Shown: positions 1 through 9,776, counted from the first letter of the stretch. The stretch is DNA of 48,781 bases from Moraxellaceae bacterium (GCA_020697295.1 JAJFBF010000015.1:1-48781), one strand, 5' to 3'. The notes: generated by a model from the letters alone, not told the origin. Made by a program: numbers and translations.

Positions 1-98
1 GCTCCAGCTCCAGCTCCAGCTCCAGCTCCAGCTCCAGCTCCAGCTCCAGCTCCAGCTCCAGCTCCAGCTCCAGCTCCAGCTCCAGCTCCAGCTCCAGC
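1..98. repeat. GCTCCA hexamer tandem repeat (about 16 copies)
   Basis: Perfect tandem copies of GCTCCA run from the left edge of the window to about 98, so the true array is longer than seen. Read in frame 3 it encodes Ser-Ser repeats ending at a TAA stop at 99-101; in frame 1 it encodes Ala-Pro repeats that run on to a stop at 204-206. It could therefore be the low-complexity tail of a protein that starts outside the window, or a non-coding microsatellite. Nothing inside the window decides between these. Confidence 0.9.
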
Positions 99-120
99 TA
101 AAAATTATCGGCCGATGCAA

Positions 121-150
121 GAATCCAAGAATCCAAGAATCCAAGAAGAA
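121..150. repeat. Short 8-bp direct repeats (GAATCCAA x3)
   Basis: Three exact head-to-tail copies of GAATCCAA (121-144) followed by GAAGAA lie just downstream of the hexamer array. Two unrelated simple repeats next to each other mark this as a slippage-prone, probably non-coding stretch. From about 150 to 584 I see no convincing gene: an opposite-strand reading frame at 204-482 is low complexity without family resemblance. Confidence 0.8.
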
Positions 151-584
151 ATTTTCAGTTCAAGCCGCACTTTGTTACTCAGGCGCACTAATTTCGGTTT
201 TCGTTAAAGCAACTTCAACAAAGTCGATTTGCTGAGACAGAGCATCAGCAAAGATACTGAGGGCCAGGAAAATAACTGCCCGTTGCCCGACAACAAGGAT
301 TTTTCCACCTGACGTCGTCCCCGAGGTTCATTCCCGTTCCCTGAGTCATTCCGTTTCTGATGCCGAGTGCCCTGCGCCTTGCAGGGTCTGGTCATTCCCT
401 TACGCGAACTTCCCGTGCTGGCGCCCGATCGCCGGCCCTGGCCCCTTATTGCCCGGAGGAAACCTGTAACACCGTGATTCACGGCCTTTTGTCAGCGGAT
501 CCCATTCGAGCCCAGGCTCAGCCAGAACCCTGACAACTTCCCAAAAAATCAGTGTCACACCCGACAATAACGCGAGTCTTTCAA

Positions 585-1859
585 ATGAAAACCAGCAAAT
601 CCAGAATGGCGCTTATTGCAGCGCTGGCCCTTCCCGTGCCCGCCTCTTTTGCCGGCGTCCTCCTGAGCGCCGACGGCAGCACCGACACCTACAAGCTCAT
701 CACCAGTAAGCTCAACAGCACCATCGAGGCCCCGGACTGCGCGCATTCCGACTTTGGCCCGCACATCACCCAGGAGTTCGACAGCGCACTGGGCAAGTCC
801 GCCTTTGTCTTCCACGCCCACGTCAGCCCCGATGACGACCGCTGCATGAACAGCGATCGCCAGCGCAACGAGATCAAGGTGGACGCGCAATCCCCCTCGT
901 CCTTGCGCGCCGTGCAGGGCGACCGCATGAAGTATCGCTGGAAGTTCAAGCTCGACAGCGGCTTCAAGGCCTCGTCCAGCTTTACCCACCTGCACCAGGT
1001 CAAGCCGGTGGGTGGTGACGACGACATGCCGCTGATCACGCTGATCGCGCGCGGCGGCAGCGCCGATGCGCTCGAACTGACGCAGTACAACTATTCGAAT
1101 TCGCGCAAGATACTGAAGAGCATTCCGCTCCAGTCGGTGCGCGGCGAATGGGTGGAAGTGAACAGCACGCTGACCGCGGGCCGGCCCGGCCAGTACGCGA
1201 TGACCATCACCCGTGTGCGCGACGGCGTCGTGCTGCTTTCGTACACGGCCAGCAGCATCGACATGTGGCGCAGCGGCGTCAGCTATATCCGTCCCAAGTG
1301 GGGCATCTACCGCAGCCTCAATGACCGCAGCAACCTGCGCGACGAGAAGGTGCGCTTCGATGCCTTCTGCATCGCCAAGGGCAGCGAGACTTGCAATGGC
1401 GCCGGCGTGCCGGCACCTGCACCGACGCCTACCCCCTTGCCGGCGCCGCAGCCGGGCAGCCTCGTCCGCTTCGCCGTGCCGGAAAGCGCGGTGTCGGCCA
1501 GCGCCAACGACGGCAACCTGCCGGCCAGCAGTGTCGACGGCCAGCTCGCCACGCGCTGGTCCGCCCAGGGCGACGGCCAGTGGATCCAGTACGACCTGCA
1601 GGCGCAGCGCATGGTCGGCAATGTGAAGATCGCCTGGCACAACGGCAGCTCGCGGCGCTCGCGCTTCGACATCCAGGTGTCGGCGGACGGCAAGGCCTTC
1701 ACCACGGTGTACAGCGGCCAGAGCAGCGGCACGACCACGGCGCGTGAAACCTACGACTTTACCGATGTCAGTGCGCGCCATGTGCGTATCGTGGGCCACG
1801 GCAATTCGTCCAATCTTTGGAACAGCATTGCCGAAACCGAGGTGCATGGGCTGCAGTAA
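585..1859 (+). CDS. Secreted polysaccharide-lyase-like protein with C-terminal F5/8 type C (CBM32-like) domain
   Basis: The ATG at 585 is preferred because it gives a classic Sec signal peptide (MKTSKSRMALIAALALPVPA, cleavage near ASFAG); a GTG at 552 would add eleven polar residues. The mature N-terminal half (about residues 25-275) contains RNEIK and FTHLHQVKP stretches that resemble the jelly-roll polysaccharide lyases of the heparin-lyase-I/glucuronan-lyase type. A Pro/Ala/Thr linker (about 283-300) leads to a discoidin/F5-8C domain (about 305-424), with the characteristic pattern of a Trp-rich core (TRWSAQGDGQWIQYDL) and a terminal strand with VRIVGHGNSSN. It probably binds and cleaves an acidic polysaccharide outside the cytoplasm. 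The lyase family and the substrate are not resolved; fold assignment is moderate, CBM assignment good. Confidence 0.75.
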   Translation: MKTSKSRMALIAALALPVPASFAGVLLSADGSTDTYKLITSKLNSTIEAPDCAHSDFGPHITQEFDSALGKSAFVFHAHVSPDDDRCMNSDRQRNEIKVDAQSPSSLRAVQGDRMKYRWKFKLDSGFKASSSFTHLHQVKPVGGDDDMPLITLIARGGSADALELTQYNYSNSRKILKSIPLQSVRGEWVEVNSTLTAGRPGQYAMTITRVRDGVVLLSYTASSIDMWRSGVSYIRPKWGIYRSLNDRSNLRDEKVRFDAFCIAKGSETCNGAGVPAPAPTPTPLPAPQPGSLVRFAVPESAVSASANDGNLPASSVDGQLATRWSAQGDGQWIQYDLQAQRMVGNVKIAWHNGSSRRSRFDIQVSADGKAFTTVYSGQSSGTTTARETYDFTDVSARHVRIVGHGNSSNLWNSIAETEVHGLQ

Positions 1860-1899
1860 GGCCTTTTTGCCGCAGGGCGCTCCGCCTCTCCCGGGGTGT

Positions 1900-1919
1900 C
1901 GGGATGAATCCCGACCTAC
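1900..1919. repeat. REP-like palindromic element, copy 1
   Basis: Twenty bases (CGGGATGAATCCCGACCTAC) containing the imperfect palindrome CGGGATgaATCCCG. It is repeated exactly at 2030-2049. It lies between the 3' ends of two convergent genes, the usual location of REP elements. Confidence 0.7.
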
Positions 1920-2029
1920 TGGGAGGGGCGACAGGAAGCGGGGCGGATGGCGATTTGCGGGTTCCAGTCACGAGAGAGCCTGCAACCCGCGAGCTGCCCC
2001 TGCTCCACCCCTGCCTTTACGGACCTCTA

Positions 2030-2049
2030 CGGGATGAATCCCGACCTAC
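2030..2049. repeat. REP-like palindromic element, copy 2
   Basis: Exact second copy of the 20-base element at 1900-1919, same orientation, 130 bp downstream. Both are followed by a short purine-rich G/A tract. The rest of the 1860-2100 gap holds no gene. Confidence 0.7.
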
Positions 2050-2100
2050 AGGAGCGGGCCGGTCTGCGGAACGTCCTCCACCCTACCCTTGCGGCTCCCG

Positions 2101-2616
2101 TCACTCTGACGGGGGCCGCTCCTCCGCCAGCCAGTTTCCGGTGGGCAGCAGCTCCAGGCCCGCCACTTCCCGCCGATACCAGTAACACCAGGCTTCGATT
2201 CGCCGGCCATCGGCAAGGCGCACGGGCACCGGGCGGCGCTCGTACTCGTCACCGGCCCGCCCCGTCACTCCCTCATATTCGTCTCCAGCCCGGCCCGTAA
2301 CTCTTTCATATCCCTCTCCAGCCCGGCCCGTCACACTCCCGTATTCGTCACCGGCCCGTCCCGTCACTCCCTCGAAGGCATCCAGCGCCGGCCACAGCGC
2401 CGCTGCGTCACGCAGCCGGTACAGGTCGCCGCGCACCCGCTCCTCCTCCCGCCCCGGCACCAGTGCCGGATACCAGCTCACCCGGTACAGCCGGGCGCCT
2501 TCGCACCAAGCTTCGCCCTGCCACTCGGCGGACGTGCCCAGCCACTCGCCCATGGCATGCCCGGCGCCGCGGCGCAGCGTGCCGTAGACAAAAAGAAAAT
2601 CCGAACCTTGATGCAT
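2101..2616 (-). CDS. Gamma-glutamylcyclotransferase-like (AIG2/GGCT) family protein with internal repeat
   Basis: The N-terminal FLFVYGTLRRG (residues 7-17) is the hallmark substrate-binding loop of the gamma-glutamylcyclotransferase/AIG2 fold. LYRVSWYPALV, the DLYRL strand, LDAFEG (acidic catalytic Glu region, about 79-83) and the Tyr-containing YERRPVPVRL strand follow in the expected order. Family members are usually about 110-150 residues; this one is 171 because residues 84-127 are four copies of an 11-residue unit (VTGRAGDEYEx). The unit is inserted between the FEG motif and the final beta strands. The start codon overlaps in opposite orientation with an unlikely upstream ATG of the next gene, so the two genes are divergent from about 2615-2678. 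Substrate is unknown; activity with the repeat expansion is unproven. Confidence 0.8.
   Translation of the reverse strand: MHQGSDFLFVYGTLRRGAGHAMGEWLGTSAEWQGEAWCEGARLYRVSWYPALVPGREEERVRGDLYRLRDAAALWPALDAFEGVTGRAGDEYGSVTGRAGEGYERVTGRAGDEYEGVTGRAGDEYERRPVPVRLADGRRIEAWCYWYRREVAGLELLPTGNWLAEERPPSE
2236..2367 (-). repeat. In-frame 33-bp minisatellite (4 units)
   Basis: Four tandem 33-bp units encode residues 84-127 of the GGCT-like protein. Units differ at a few codons: DEYGS, EGYER, DEYEG and DEYER endings. Because 33 is a multiple of three, gain or loss of units keeps the frame. Confidence 0.88.
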
Positions 2617-2677
2617 GCGCCTCCCGCCCCTGATTTACTCGTTCTCACGCCAGCCGCGACCGGTTAGGATTTTCACC

Positions 2678-4144
2678 ATGAGCCAGGACGGTGCGCCCCC
2701 CATGCCCGAAAACGGAAGCCCTGCCCCCTCGCGCCGGCTGTCGCTGCCGGAACTGCTGCTGGCCGAGCAGGCTTTTTCACGCGCGGCGGGCGCCCCGCTC
2801 AGCGCCGGCAACCACCTGCGCCTGCTGCGCGACGCCGCCGGCAACTACCCGGCCTGGCTGGCCGCGATCGGCCATGCCCGGCACAGCATCCACTGCGAAA
2901 ACTACATCATCCAGGACGACCAGGTTGGCCGCGACTTCATCGCCACCCTGGCCGGGCGGGCCCGTGCCGGCGTGCGCGTACGCCTGCTCTACGACTGGAT
3001 GGGCAGCTTACTGGTCAGCTCGCGCGACTTCTTCCACCCCCTGGTCGAGGCGGGCGGCGAGGTTCGCGCCTTCAATCCGCTACGCCCGGGCAGCCCTTTC
3101 GGCTGGCTGGCGCGCGATCACCGCAAGTCCCTCGTCATCGACGGCCACACCGGCTTCGTCAGCGGCCTGTGCATCAGTGCGCGCTGGCTCGGCAATCCGC
3201 GCGCCCACCTGGCGCCCTGGCGCGACACCGGCCTCGAGATCCGCGGCCCCGCCGTGGCCGACATCCTGCTCGCCTTCCGCCAGACCTGGGATCTGTGCGG
3301 CCCCGCCCTGGCGGCGGAGGAACTGATCCCGGCGGCGGACATCCCTGCCGCCGGCGACACCCACTTGCGCGTGATCGCCAGCAGCCCCTATACCAGCGGC
3401 CTCTACCGTCTTGACCAGCTCATCGCCACCCTGGCGCAGGAAACGCTCTGGCTCACCGATGCCTATTTCCTCGGCACGCCCGCCTATGTACAGGCGCTCT
3501 GCGCCGCCGCCCAGGACGATGTCGACGTGCGCCTGCTGGTGCCCGGCACCAGCGACCTCCCGCTGATCTCGCCGTTCTCGCGCGCTGGCTACCGGCCCCT
3601 GCTCGAGGCCGGCGTGCGCGTCTTTGAATGGAACGGCACCATGCTGCACGCCAAGACGGCGGTGGCCGACGGCCGCTGGGCGCGGGTGGGGTCGAGCAAC
3701 CTCAACATGGCGAGCTGGATCAGCAACTACGAACTCGACGTGGCCGTCGAGGACGAAGGCTTTGCCGGCGCCATGGAGGCCATGTACCTCGAAGACCTGG
3801 AGCAGGCCACGGAGATCGTGTTGAGCGAGCAGCACCGCATCCTGCCGCGCGCGCGCCGCGTCCGCGCCCGCCGGCTGCAGCCGCGCACCGGCGTCGCCTC
3901 CGCACTGCGACTGGGCAACACTGTCGCCGCTGCCTTCCAGCAGCGGCGTGTGCTGGGTACCGTCGAGGCGGCCACGCTGTTGCTGATCGGGCTGGCCCTG
4001 CTGGCCCTGGCCACGGCCTGGATCCTGCGTCCGGAGCTGCTGGCCTGGCCGATGGCCGCACTGGCGCTGTGGTTCGCCGTCACCATCCTGCTGCAGGCCT
4101 GGCGGCTCTGGCAGCGTCCGGCGCCGCGGGCGCCGGAGGATTGA
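2678..4144 (+). CDS. Phospholipase D / cardiolipin synthase-like membrane protein
   Basis: Two HKD phospholipase D motifs are present: DHRKSLVIDG (H148, K150, D155) and LHAKTAVADG (H324, K326, D331), each followed by a Gly-Ser/Gly-Leu segment (SGLCIS, VGSSNLN). This is the two-motif arrangement of cardiolipin synthases, which join two phosphatidylglycerols or PG and PE. Unlike ClsA, whose membrane segments are N-terminal, here two hydrophobic helices sit at the C-terminus (about residues 428-470), so the domain order resembles ClsB/YbhO-type proteins with an added anchor. The ATG at 2678 has an AGGA eight bases upstream; an ATG at 2615 would overlap the divergent gene. A 9-bp GC stem (4117-4137) at the very end of the gene may help termination. 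Function good at family level. Confidence 0.85.
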   Translation: MSQDGAPPMPENGSPAPSRRLSLPELLLAEQAFSRAAGAPLSAGNHLRLLRDAAGNYPAWLAAIGHARHSIHCENYIIQDDQVGRDFIATLAGRARAGVRVRLLYDWMGSLLVSSRDFFHPLVEAGGEVRAFNPLRPGSPFGWLARDHRKSLVIDGHTGFVSGLCISARWLGNPRAHLAPWRDTGLEIRGPAVADILLAFRQTWDLCGPALAAEELIPAADIPAAGDTHLRVIASSPYTSGLYRLDQLIATLAQETLWLTDAYFLGTPAYVQALCAAAQDDVDVRLLVPGTSDLPLISPFSRAGYRPLLEAGVRVFEWNGTMLHAKTAVADGRWARVGSSNLNMASWISNYELDVAVEDEGFAGAMEAMYLEDLEQATEIVLSEQHRILPRARRVRARRLQPRTGVASALRLGNTVAAAFQQRRVLGTVEAATLLLIGLALLALATAWILRPELLAWPMAALALWFAVTILLQAWRLWQRPAPRAPED

Positions 4145-4222
4145 TTTTCCGCAGATGCAGCGGTTGACTCGGGGGCACCGTGCAGTATCCTTCCCCGCTT
4201 CCTGCGCCCCGGCGCCGGAACT

Positions 4223-4310
4223 GGAGGCGTGGCCGAGCGGTTGAAGGCACCGGTCTTGAAAACCGGCGAGGGTTCGCCCTTCGTGAGTTCGAATCTCACC
4301 GCCTCCGCCA
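4223..4310 (+). tRNA. tRNA-Ser (UGA)
   Basis: The 88-nt sequence has acceptor arms GGAGGCG (4223-4229) and CGCCTCC (4300-4306), an encoded CCA (4308-4310), a TTCGAATC T-loop, and a long variable arm (GAGGGTTCGCCCTTC) as expected for serine tRNA. The anticodon loop CTTGAAA gives anticodon TGA at 4257-4259, decoding UCA-type codons. Confidence 0.97.
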
Positions 4311-4773
4311 TCTTCTGGGTTGCATGCCTGGCTTCAAAGCGGCTTCAACCCTCCCTTGTGGAGCGCGTCAACTCCCTCCGTAACTTCCCTTTCCAGATAA
4401 GTCGCAATGCTGCGCGAGCGGCGCTGCCCACTATTCCCGTGGTGAGAACACACGCCGATCGGCACTGTCCGGTCCCGGCTCCTCCCCCTTTTCGCGTCCA
4501 CTATTGAGCGCGCCCTCCTCTCGTCCTCCTCAAGCTTATCGCCGCCTCTCCAATGCCCTCCCTGAGATGGAGGGCAACGGTTGGTCACGGAAGTCTCTGC
4601 CCCCCTGCTTCCGAGAGACGGGACTGAAGTGACTCAAACGATTACATCCCTTAAAGCAACAATGTTTCTGAAAATTACGAACTAGCGCAAAAAATGCAAC
4701 ACCGTTAGCCTGACTTCACTGGAGGGAAAATTCCTGCCTCCGGCCCACTTTCATCCTGCCCCGGAGACACACC
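4311..4773. other. Gene-free spacer downstream of tRNA-Ser
   Basis: No reading frame with coding character is visible. The last 150 bases are AT-richer (for example around 4640-4700) and probably hold the promoter of the DoxX gene, but no clear -35/-10 pair can be assigned. Confidence 0.6.
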
Positions 4774-5205
4774 ATGGAATTCTTCCGCAACATCAACCGC
4801 CAGGTTGCCGACCTGGTCGCCACCCCCGCCCTCAACAGTGTCCTGATTTTGGCCGCACGAGTGCTGATGGCCGTGATCTTCATCACCGCCGGCTTCAGCA
4901 AGCTCGGCGCCGGTTATGCCGGCACGGCCGGCTACATGGAGTCGGTAGGCCTGCCAGGTGCCCTCCTGCCGCTGGTGATCCTGCTCGAGATCGGCGGCGG
5001 TCTCGCCCTGGTGCTGGGCTTCCAGGCCCGCCTTGCCGCACTGGCACTGGCCGTGTTCAGCATCGTTTCCGGAGTCATTTTCCACGGCGGCGCCGACCCG
5101 ATGCAGCAGATCATGTTCATGAAGAACCTGGCGCTGGCCGGTGGCCTGCTTGCCTTCACCGTGTTCGGCGCCGGTCGCCTGAGCCTGGATGGCGAGGCAC
5201 GCTAG
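4774..5205 (+). CDS. DoxX family integral membrane protein
   Basis: A 143-residue protein with four hydrophobic helices (about 20-42, 66-86, 89-107, 115-133). The helix starting ARVLMAVIFITAGFSKL is the typical DoxX/SURF4-like first-helix signature with the FI(T)AGxxKL pattern. Such proteins sit in the inner membrane and are often tied to redox stress or thiosulfate/quinone chemistry, but this copy has no redox neighbour that would specify its job. A GGAG lies about ten bases before the ATG. It is followed by a strong terminator, so it is a single-gene unit. Confidence 0.85.
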   Translation: MEFFRNINRQVADLVATPALNSVLILAARVLMAVIFITAGFSKLGAGYAGTAGYMESVGLPGALLPLVILLEIGGGLALVLGFQARLAALALAVFSIVSGVIFHGGADPMQQIMFMKNLALAGGLLAFTVFGAGRLSLDGEAR

Positions 5206-5291
5206 TCGTTGGCAGGGCTTGACGGGCTTGAGTCATTGCCTGGCTTCTAGATGGCAGTGGCATTGCCGTAGGCAGCCTGCTGAAACAAGAA

Positions 5292-5318
5292 CGCCCGGAC
5301 ATTGTGCCGGGCGCTTTT
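5292..5318 (+). terminator. Rho-independent terminator of the DoxX gene
   Basis: Perfect 7-bp stem CGCCCGG (5292-5298) / CCGGGCG (5307-5313) with an 8-nt loop, followed by CTTTTG on the plus strand. Confidence 0.8.
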
Positions 5319-5517
5319 GTCAGCGGCGCTTCTGATGGTCTTCTTGCCTGCGGCGCTGCTGATAGAGGCTCTGCTGCTTCAGTCTCTACTGTTCCATGTA
5401 CCGCTGCTTAAGGTGTTGCTGATTCAAATGCTGCTTTCAGGCGCTATTGTCACAATGGCAGCTATCTCAGACGCTGCTGCAGGGCCGGCAGCCCTCCGGT
5501 CCGGGCCCCTTCGTCCG
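5319..5517. other. CTGCTG-rich low-complexity spacer
   Basis: Between the DoxX terminator and the end of the convergent hydrolase gene, the plus strand shows a degenerate periodic pattern of CTGCTGATT / CTGCTTCAG-like words (about 5325-5490). A plus-strand frame through it reads as Leu/Ala-rich, but it continues antisense through the hydrolase gene and is not a credible protein. Confidence 0.5.
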
Positions 5518-6408
5518 TCACTCGCGAATGAAGCGGCCGAACTCGCGCATGAATTGCACCGGCGAATCGAGCGGCAGCAGATGCCCGGCCCGCTCGAATC
5601 GGACCACGCGGCATTGCGGCGCATAATCGGCAATCGCCATCTGTCCGGCCGGGTCGTAGAGGGTCGAGCGCATGCCGACCATGACCGTGACCGGCGTCGA
5701 ACACTGGCGCAGGCTCTCGCGATAGTCCTGCGTCGCCAGATAAGTGGTGAGGATGCGCTGCAGGTCGCGGGTCCGGCCGAGGGGAAACAGCCGGGTCAGG
5801 GCCGGCAGGCGCGCGGCGACGCGAAGCGCTCGCGCGGGCGCGCGATTGCCCATCTTTTCCTGGGACAGGGCCAGCAGGCCCAGGGCCCGTCGCCGTGCCG
5901 AAGGCGGCAAGGCATGAAGATGGTCATGATGGGCATGCTGCGTCAGCAGTTCCGCCAACTGGCGCAGGTCATTGAAGCAATCTTCCTGCACCTCCCCGAG
6001 CAGGCCGTAGCGCCAGTCGTCACGATTGCTGACGCAGGGCGACTGGTCGATGTGCAGGTAGCGGCGCACATTGGCAAAACCGCCGAGGCGCTGCCAGTGC
6101 AGGGCCGTGGTGGCGCCCATGGAGTGGCCGGCCAGCAGGAAGTCGCGGAGGCCGAAGTGGCGCACGATGTCTTCCACATCCTCGACATGGTTCTGGAACA
6201 TGTCCGGCTGGTTGAGGCTGACGGTGCCCGAGCGCCCGGCGCCGCGCAGATCGGGAATATAGAAGCGGGCCACGCCCAGCAGTGGCAGCACGAAGGGCAG
6301 CCACTGCACGCTGCTGGAACCCAGCCCATGCAGGAGCAGGACGGGACGACCGCGGCCCAGGACGCGAACATGGAGTTTCTCTCCATCACGGGCAGTGACA
6401 AATGCCAT
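5518..6408 (-). CDS. Alpha/beta hydrolase fold protein
   Basis: A 296-residue protein with the standard elements of the fold: oxyanion-region LLLHGLGSS (25-33), DLRGAGRS (53-60), nucleophile elbow GHSMG (Ser96) and a C-terminal catalytic His in RAGHLLPLD. The usual acid after strand 7 is not in its canonical place (VGMRSTLYDP); the Asp of LYDP may serve. The start at 6408 is chosen over one 69 bases upstream because AGAGGA lies seven bases before it. Substrate unknown: esterase, C-C hydrolase or haloperoxidase-like activities all share these motifs. It lies downstream of fadH on the same strand but is separated by a strong hairpin. Confidence 0.82.
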   Translation of the reverse strand: MAFVTARDGEKLHVRVLGRGRPVLLLHGLGSSSVQWLPFVLPLLGVARFYIPDLRGAGRSGTVSLNQPDMFQNHVEDVEDIVRHFGLRDFLLAGHSMGATTALHWQRLGGFANVRRYLHIDQSPCVSNRDDWRYGLLGEVQEDCFNDLRQLAELLTQHAHHDHLHALPPSARRRALGLLALSQEKMGNRAPARALRVAARLPALTRLFPLGRTRDLQRILTTYLATQDYRESLRQCSTPVTVMVGMRSTLYDPAGQMAIADYAPQCRVVRFERAGHLLPLDSPVQFMREFGRFIRE

Positions 6409-6473
6409 CACGCAATCCTCTGAAGTTGCCCCGATACTACCGTTGAACTGTAGTCCTGTGGGACAAAATAGGA

Positions 6474-6528
6474 GCAAAAAAGGGACAGATTTATTTTCCC
6501 TAAAAAAATAAATCTGTCCCTTTTTTGC
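6474..6528. terminator. 24-bp perfect inverted repeat; likely terminator of fadH
   Basis: Left arm 6474-6497 and right arm 6505-6528 are exact inverse complements with a 7-nt loop. The arms contain AAAAAAGGGACAGATTTATT. Both outer ends are A/T runs, so the hairpin works as a terminator in either direction; the fadH stop is 15 bases away. The GGGACAGATTTATTTT word recurs in many proteobacterial genomes as an interspersed element (my recollection), so it may be a captured repeat. Confidence 0.75.
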
Positions 6529-6542
6529 TTCCAGTTCCTGTG

Positions 6543-8576
<2,034 letters not shown>

Positions 8577-8743
8577 TCAATACTGCAGGAAAGGGACCGG
8601 GGCGCTCCGGGGAAGCGCCCGTATCGGCAACGCGACGGCGGCCCTCCCCGATCACGGGGAAACAGGGAATATCCCGGGAGGGCCTGCCGGAAGATTGCCG
8701 GGAACAGTGCCCCGGGCAATAGCGGCGTGCAGGCTCCGACCTT

Positions 8744-8777
8744 AATGCGAACATGGATTCGCATTCAATTCGCATTT
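8744..8777. promoter_or_regulatory. Operator-like inverted repeat O1 plus extra half-site
   Basis: AATGCGAA (8744-8751) and TTCGCATT (8758-8765) form a perfect 8-bp inverted repeat with 6-nt spacer, followed two bases later by a third half-site AATTCGCATTT (8767-8777). It is 179 bp upstream of the fadH start. A mirror-image arrangement recurs at 8879-8912, which makes chance unlikely. The arm size suits a TetR-type dimer; no regulator gene of that class is in the window. Confidence 0.65.
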
Positions 8778-8878
8778 TCAGTCCGGTCCGGGACGGCGGC
8801 TTGCCTGGCGGGGAGGGCCTGCCGCTGCATTTTCGGGGTTTCAGGCGGCCCGTCGGACAGGCGGGGGCCCTGGCCGTC

Positions 8879-8912
8879 AAATGCGAATTGAACACGAATA
8901 TGGATTCGCATT
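8879..8912. promoter_or_regulatory. Operator-like inverted repeat O2 plus extra half-site
   Basis: The segment 8891-8912 matches 8744-8765 at 19 of 22 positions, including ATGGATTCGCATT. Its left neighbour AAATGCGAATT (8879-8889) is the inverse complement of the extra half-site beside O1. O1 and O2 start 147 bp apart, about 14 helical turns. O2 is 92 bp upstream of the SDR start. Confidence 0.65.
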
Positions 8913-9003
8913 AGGTTTGGACGCCTGCTGGCGCCCCCTGCCCTCTGTCTTGGGCGGATTCTCGGGGCGGCGTCCCCTTTACCCTTTTTTCAGGAGTTTC
9001 TTC

Positions 9004-9765
9004 ATGCAGATCCAGAACAGCGTCGCCATCGTCACCGGGGGCGCCTCCGGCCTCGGCCTCGCCACTGTCGAGAAGTTCATCGCCATGGGCGCCAGGGTCG
9101 CCATCTTCGACTTTGCCGATGCCGGCGCCGCCGTGGCCGAGCGCCTGGGCACCAACTGCCTGTTCCAGAAAGTGAACGTGGCGGACGAGGCATCGGTGCA
9201 GGCTGCCATCGACGCCACCATGGCGAAGTTCGGCGCCATCCATATCTGCTGCAACTATGCGGGCATCGGCTCCGGCGTGAAGACCCTGGGCAAGAACGGT
9301 GTGTTCCCGCTGGCCGAGTTCAACAAGATCCTCCAGGTCAACCTGGTCGGCACTTTCAACGTGCTGCGCCTGGCCGCCGAGCAGATGGCGAAGAATGAAC
9401 TGGTGGAAGGCGAGCGTGGCGTGATCATCAACACCGCCTCGGTGGCCGCCTTCGAAGGCCAGGTCGGCCAGGCTGCCTATTCCGCCTCCAAGGGCGGCGT
9501 GGTCGGCATGACCCTGCCCCTTGCGCGCGACCTCGCCGGCTACGGCATCCGCGTCAACACCATCGCCCCGGGCCTGATCCACACGCCGCTCTTCGACAGC
9601 CTGCCGGAGAACGTGGTGGCCTCGCTGTCCGCCTCGGTGCTGAACCCGCAGCGCCTGGGCCGTCCGGAAGAGATCGCCCACACTGCGGTGTGGATCGTCG
9701 AGAACGGCTATGTGAACGGCGAGACGATTCGCGTGGACGGCGGCATCCGCATGCAGCCGCGCTGA
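9004..9765 (+). CDS. Short-chain dehydrogenase, 3-hydroxyacyl-CoA dehydrogenase type 2-like
   Basis: A 253-residue classical SDR: cofactor loop TGGASGLG (11-18), an acidic residue (FDFAD, 35-39) after strand 2 favouring NAD, CNYAGIG (83-89) in place of NNAG, and the catalytic set Ser146, Tyr159, Lys163. The insert around residues 90-105 and the ERGVIINTASVAAFEGQVGQ segment match the HSD17B10/3-hydroxy-2-methylbutyryl-CoA dehydrogenase group. The start at 9004 has AGGAG seven bases upstream; a longer frame from 8881 would run through the operator. With the following thiolase and divergent fadH it fits acyl-CoA beta-oxidation (oxidation of 3-hydroxyacyl-CoA). Confidence 0.88.
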   Translation: MQIQNSVAIVTGGASGLGLATVEKFIAMGARVAIFDFADAGAAVAERLGTNCLFQKVNVADEASVQAAIDATMAKFGAIHICCNYAGIGSGVKTLGKNGVFPLAEFNKILQVNLVGTFNVLRLAAEQMAKNELVEGERGVIINTASVAAFEGQVGQAAYSASKGGVVGMTLPLARDLAGYGIRVNTIAPGLIHTPLFDSLPENVVASLSASVLNPQRLGRPEEIAHTAVWIVENGYVNGETIRVDGGIRMQPR

Positions 9766-9776
9766 GGACAGTATTG

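Noticed and set aside
1..150. CRISPR array
   Set aside because: The units are contiguous 6- and 8-bp copies with no spacers of 30-40 bp.
204..482. Minus-strand 92-codon frame
   Set aside because: Basic, Gly/Arg/Ser-rich start and no family resemblance or convincing ribosome site; most likely a chance frame in a spacer.
5302..6423. Long plus-strand frame of 373 codons
   Set aside because: It runs antisense through the alpha/beta hydrolase gene; its Leu-rich start comes from the CTGCTG-rich spacer and the rest has the typical composition of a shadow frame.
6474..6528. Terminal inverted repeats of an insertion sequence or MITE
   Set aside because: The arms face each other with a 7-nt loop, with no transposase and no visible target-site duplication; hairpin/terminator is the simpler reading.
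8881..9003. Upstream ATG that would lengthen the SDR by 41 residues
   Set aside because: The extension would be translated from operator O2 and is unlike the family; the ATG at 9004 has AGGAG at the right distance and starts directly before the Rossmann fold.
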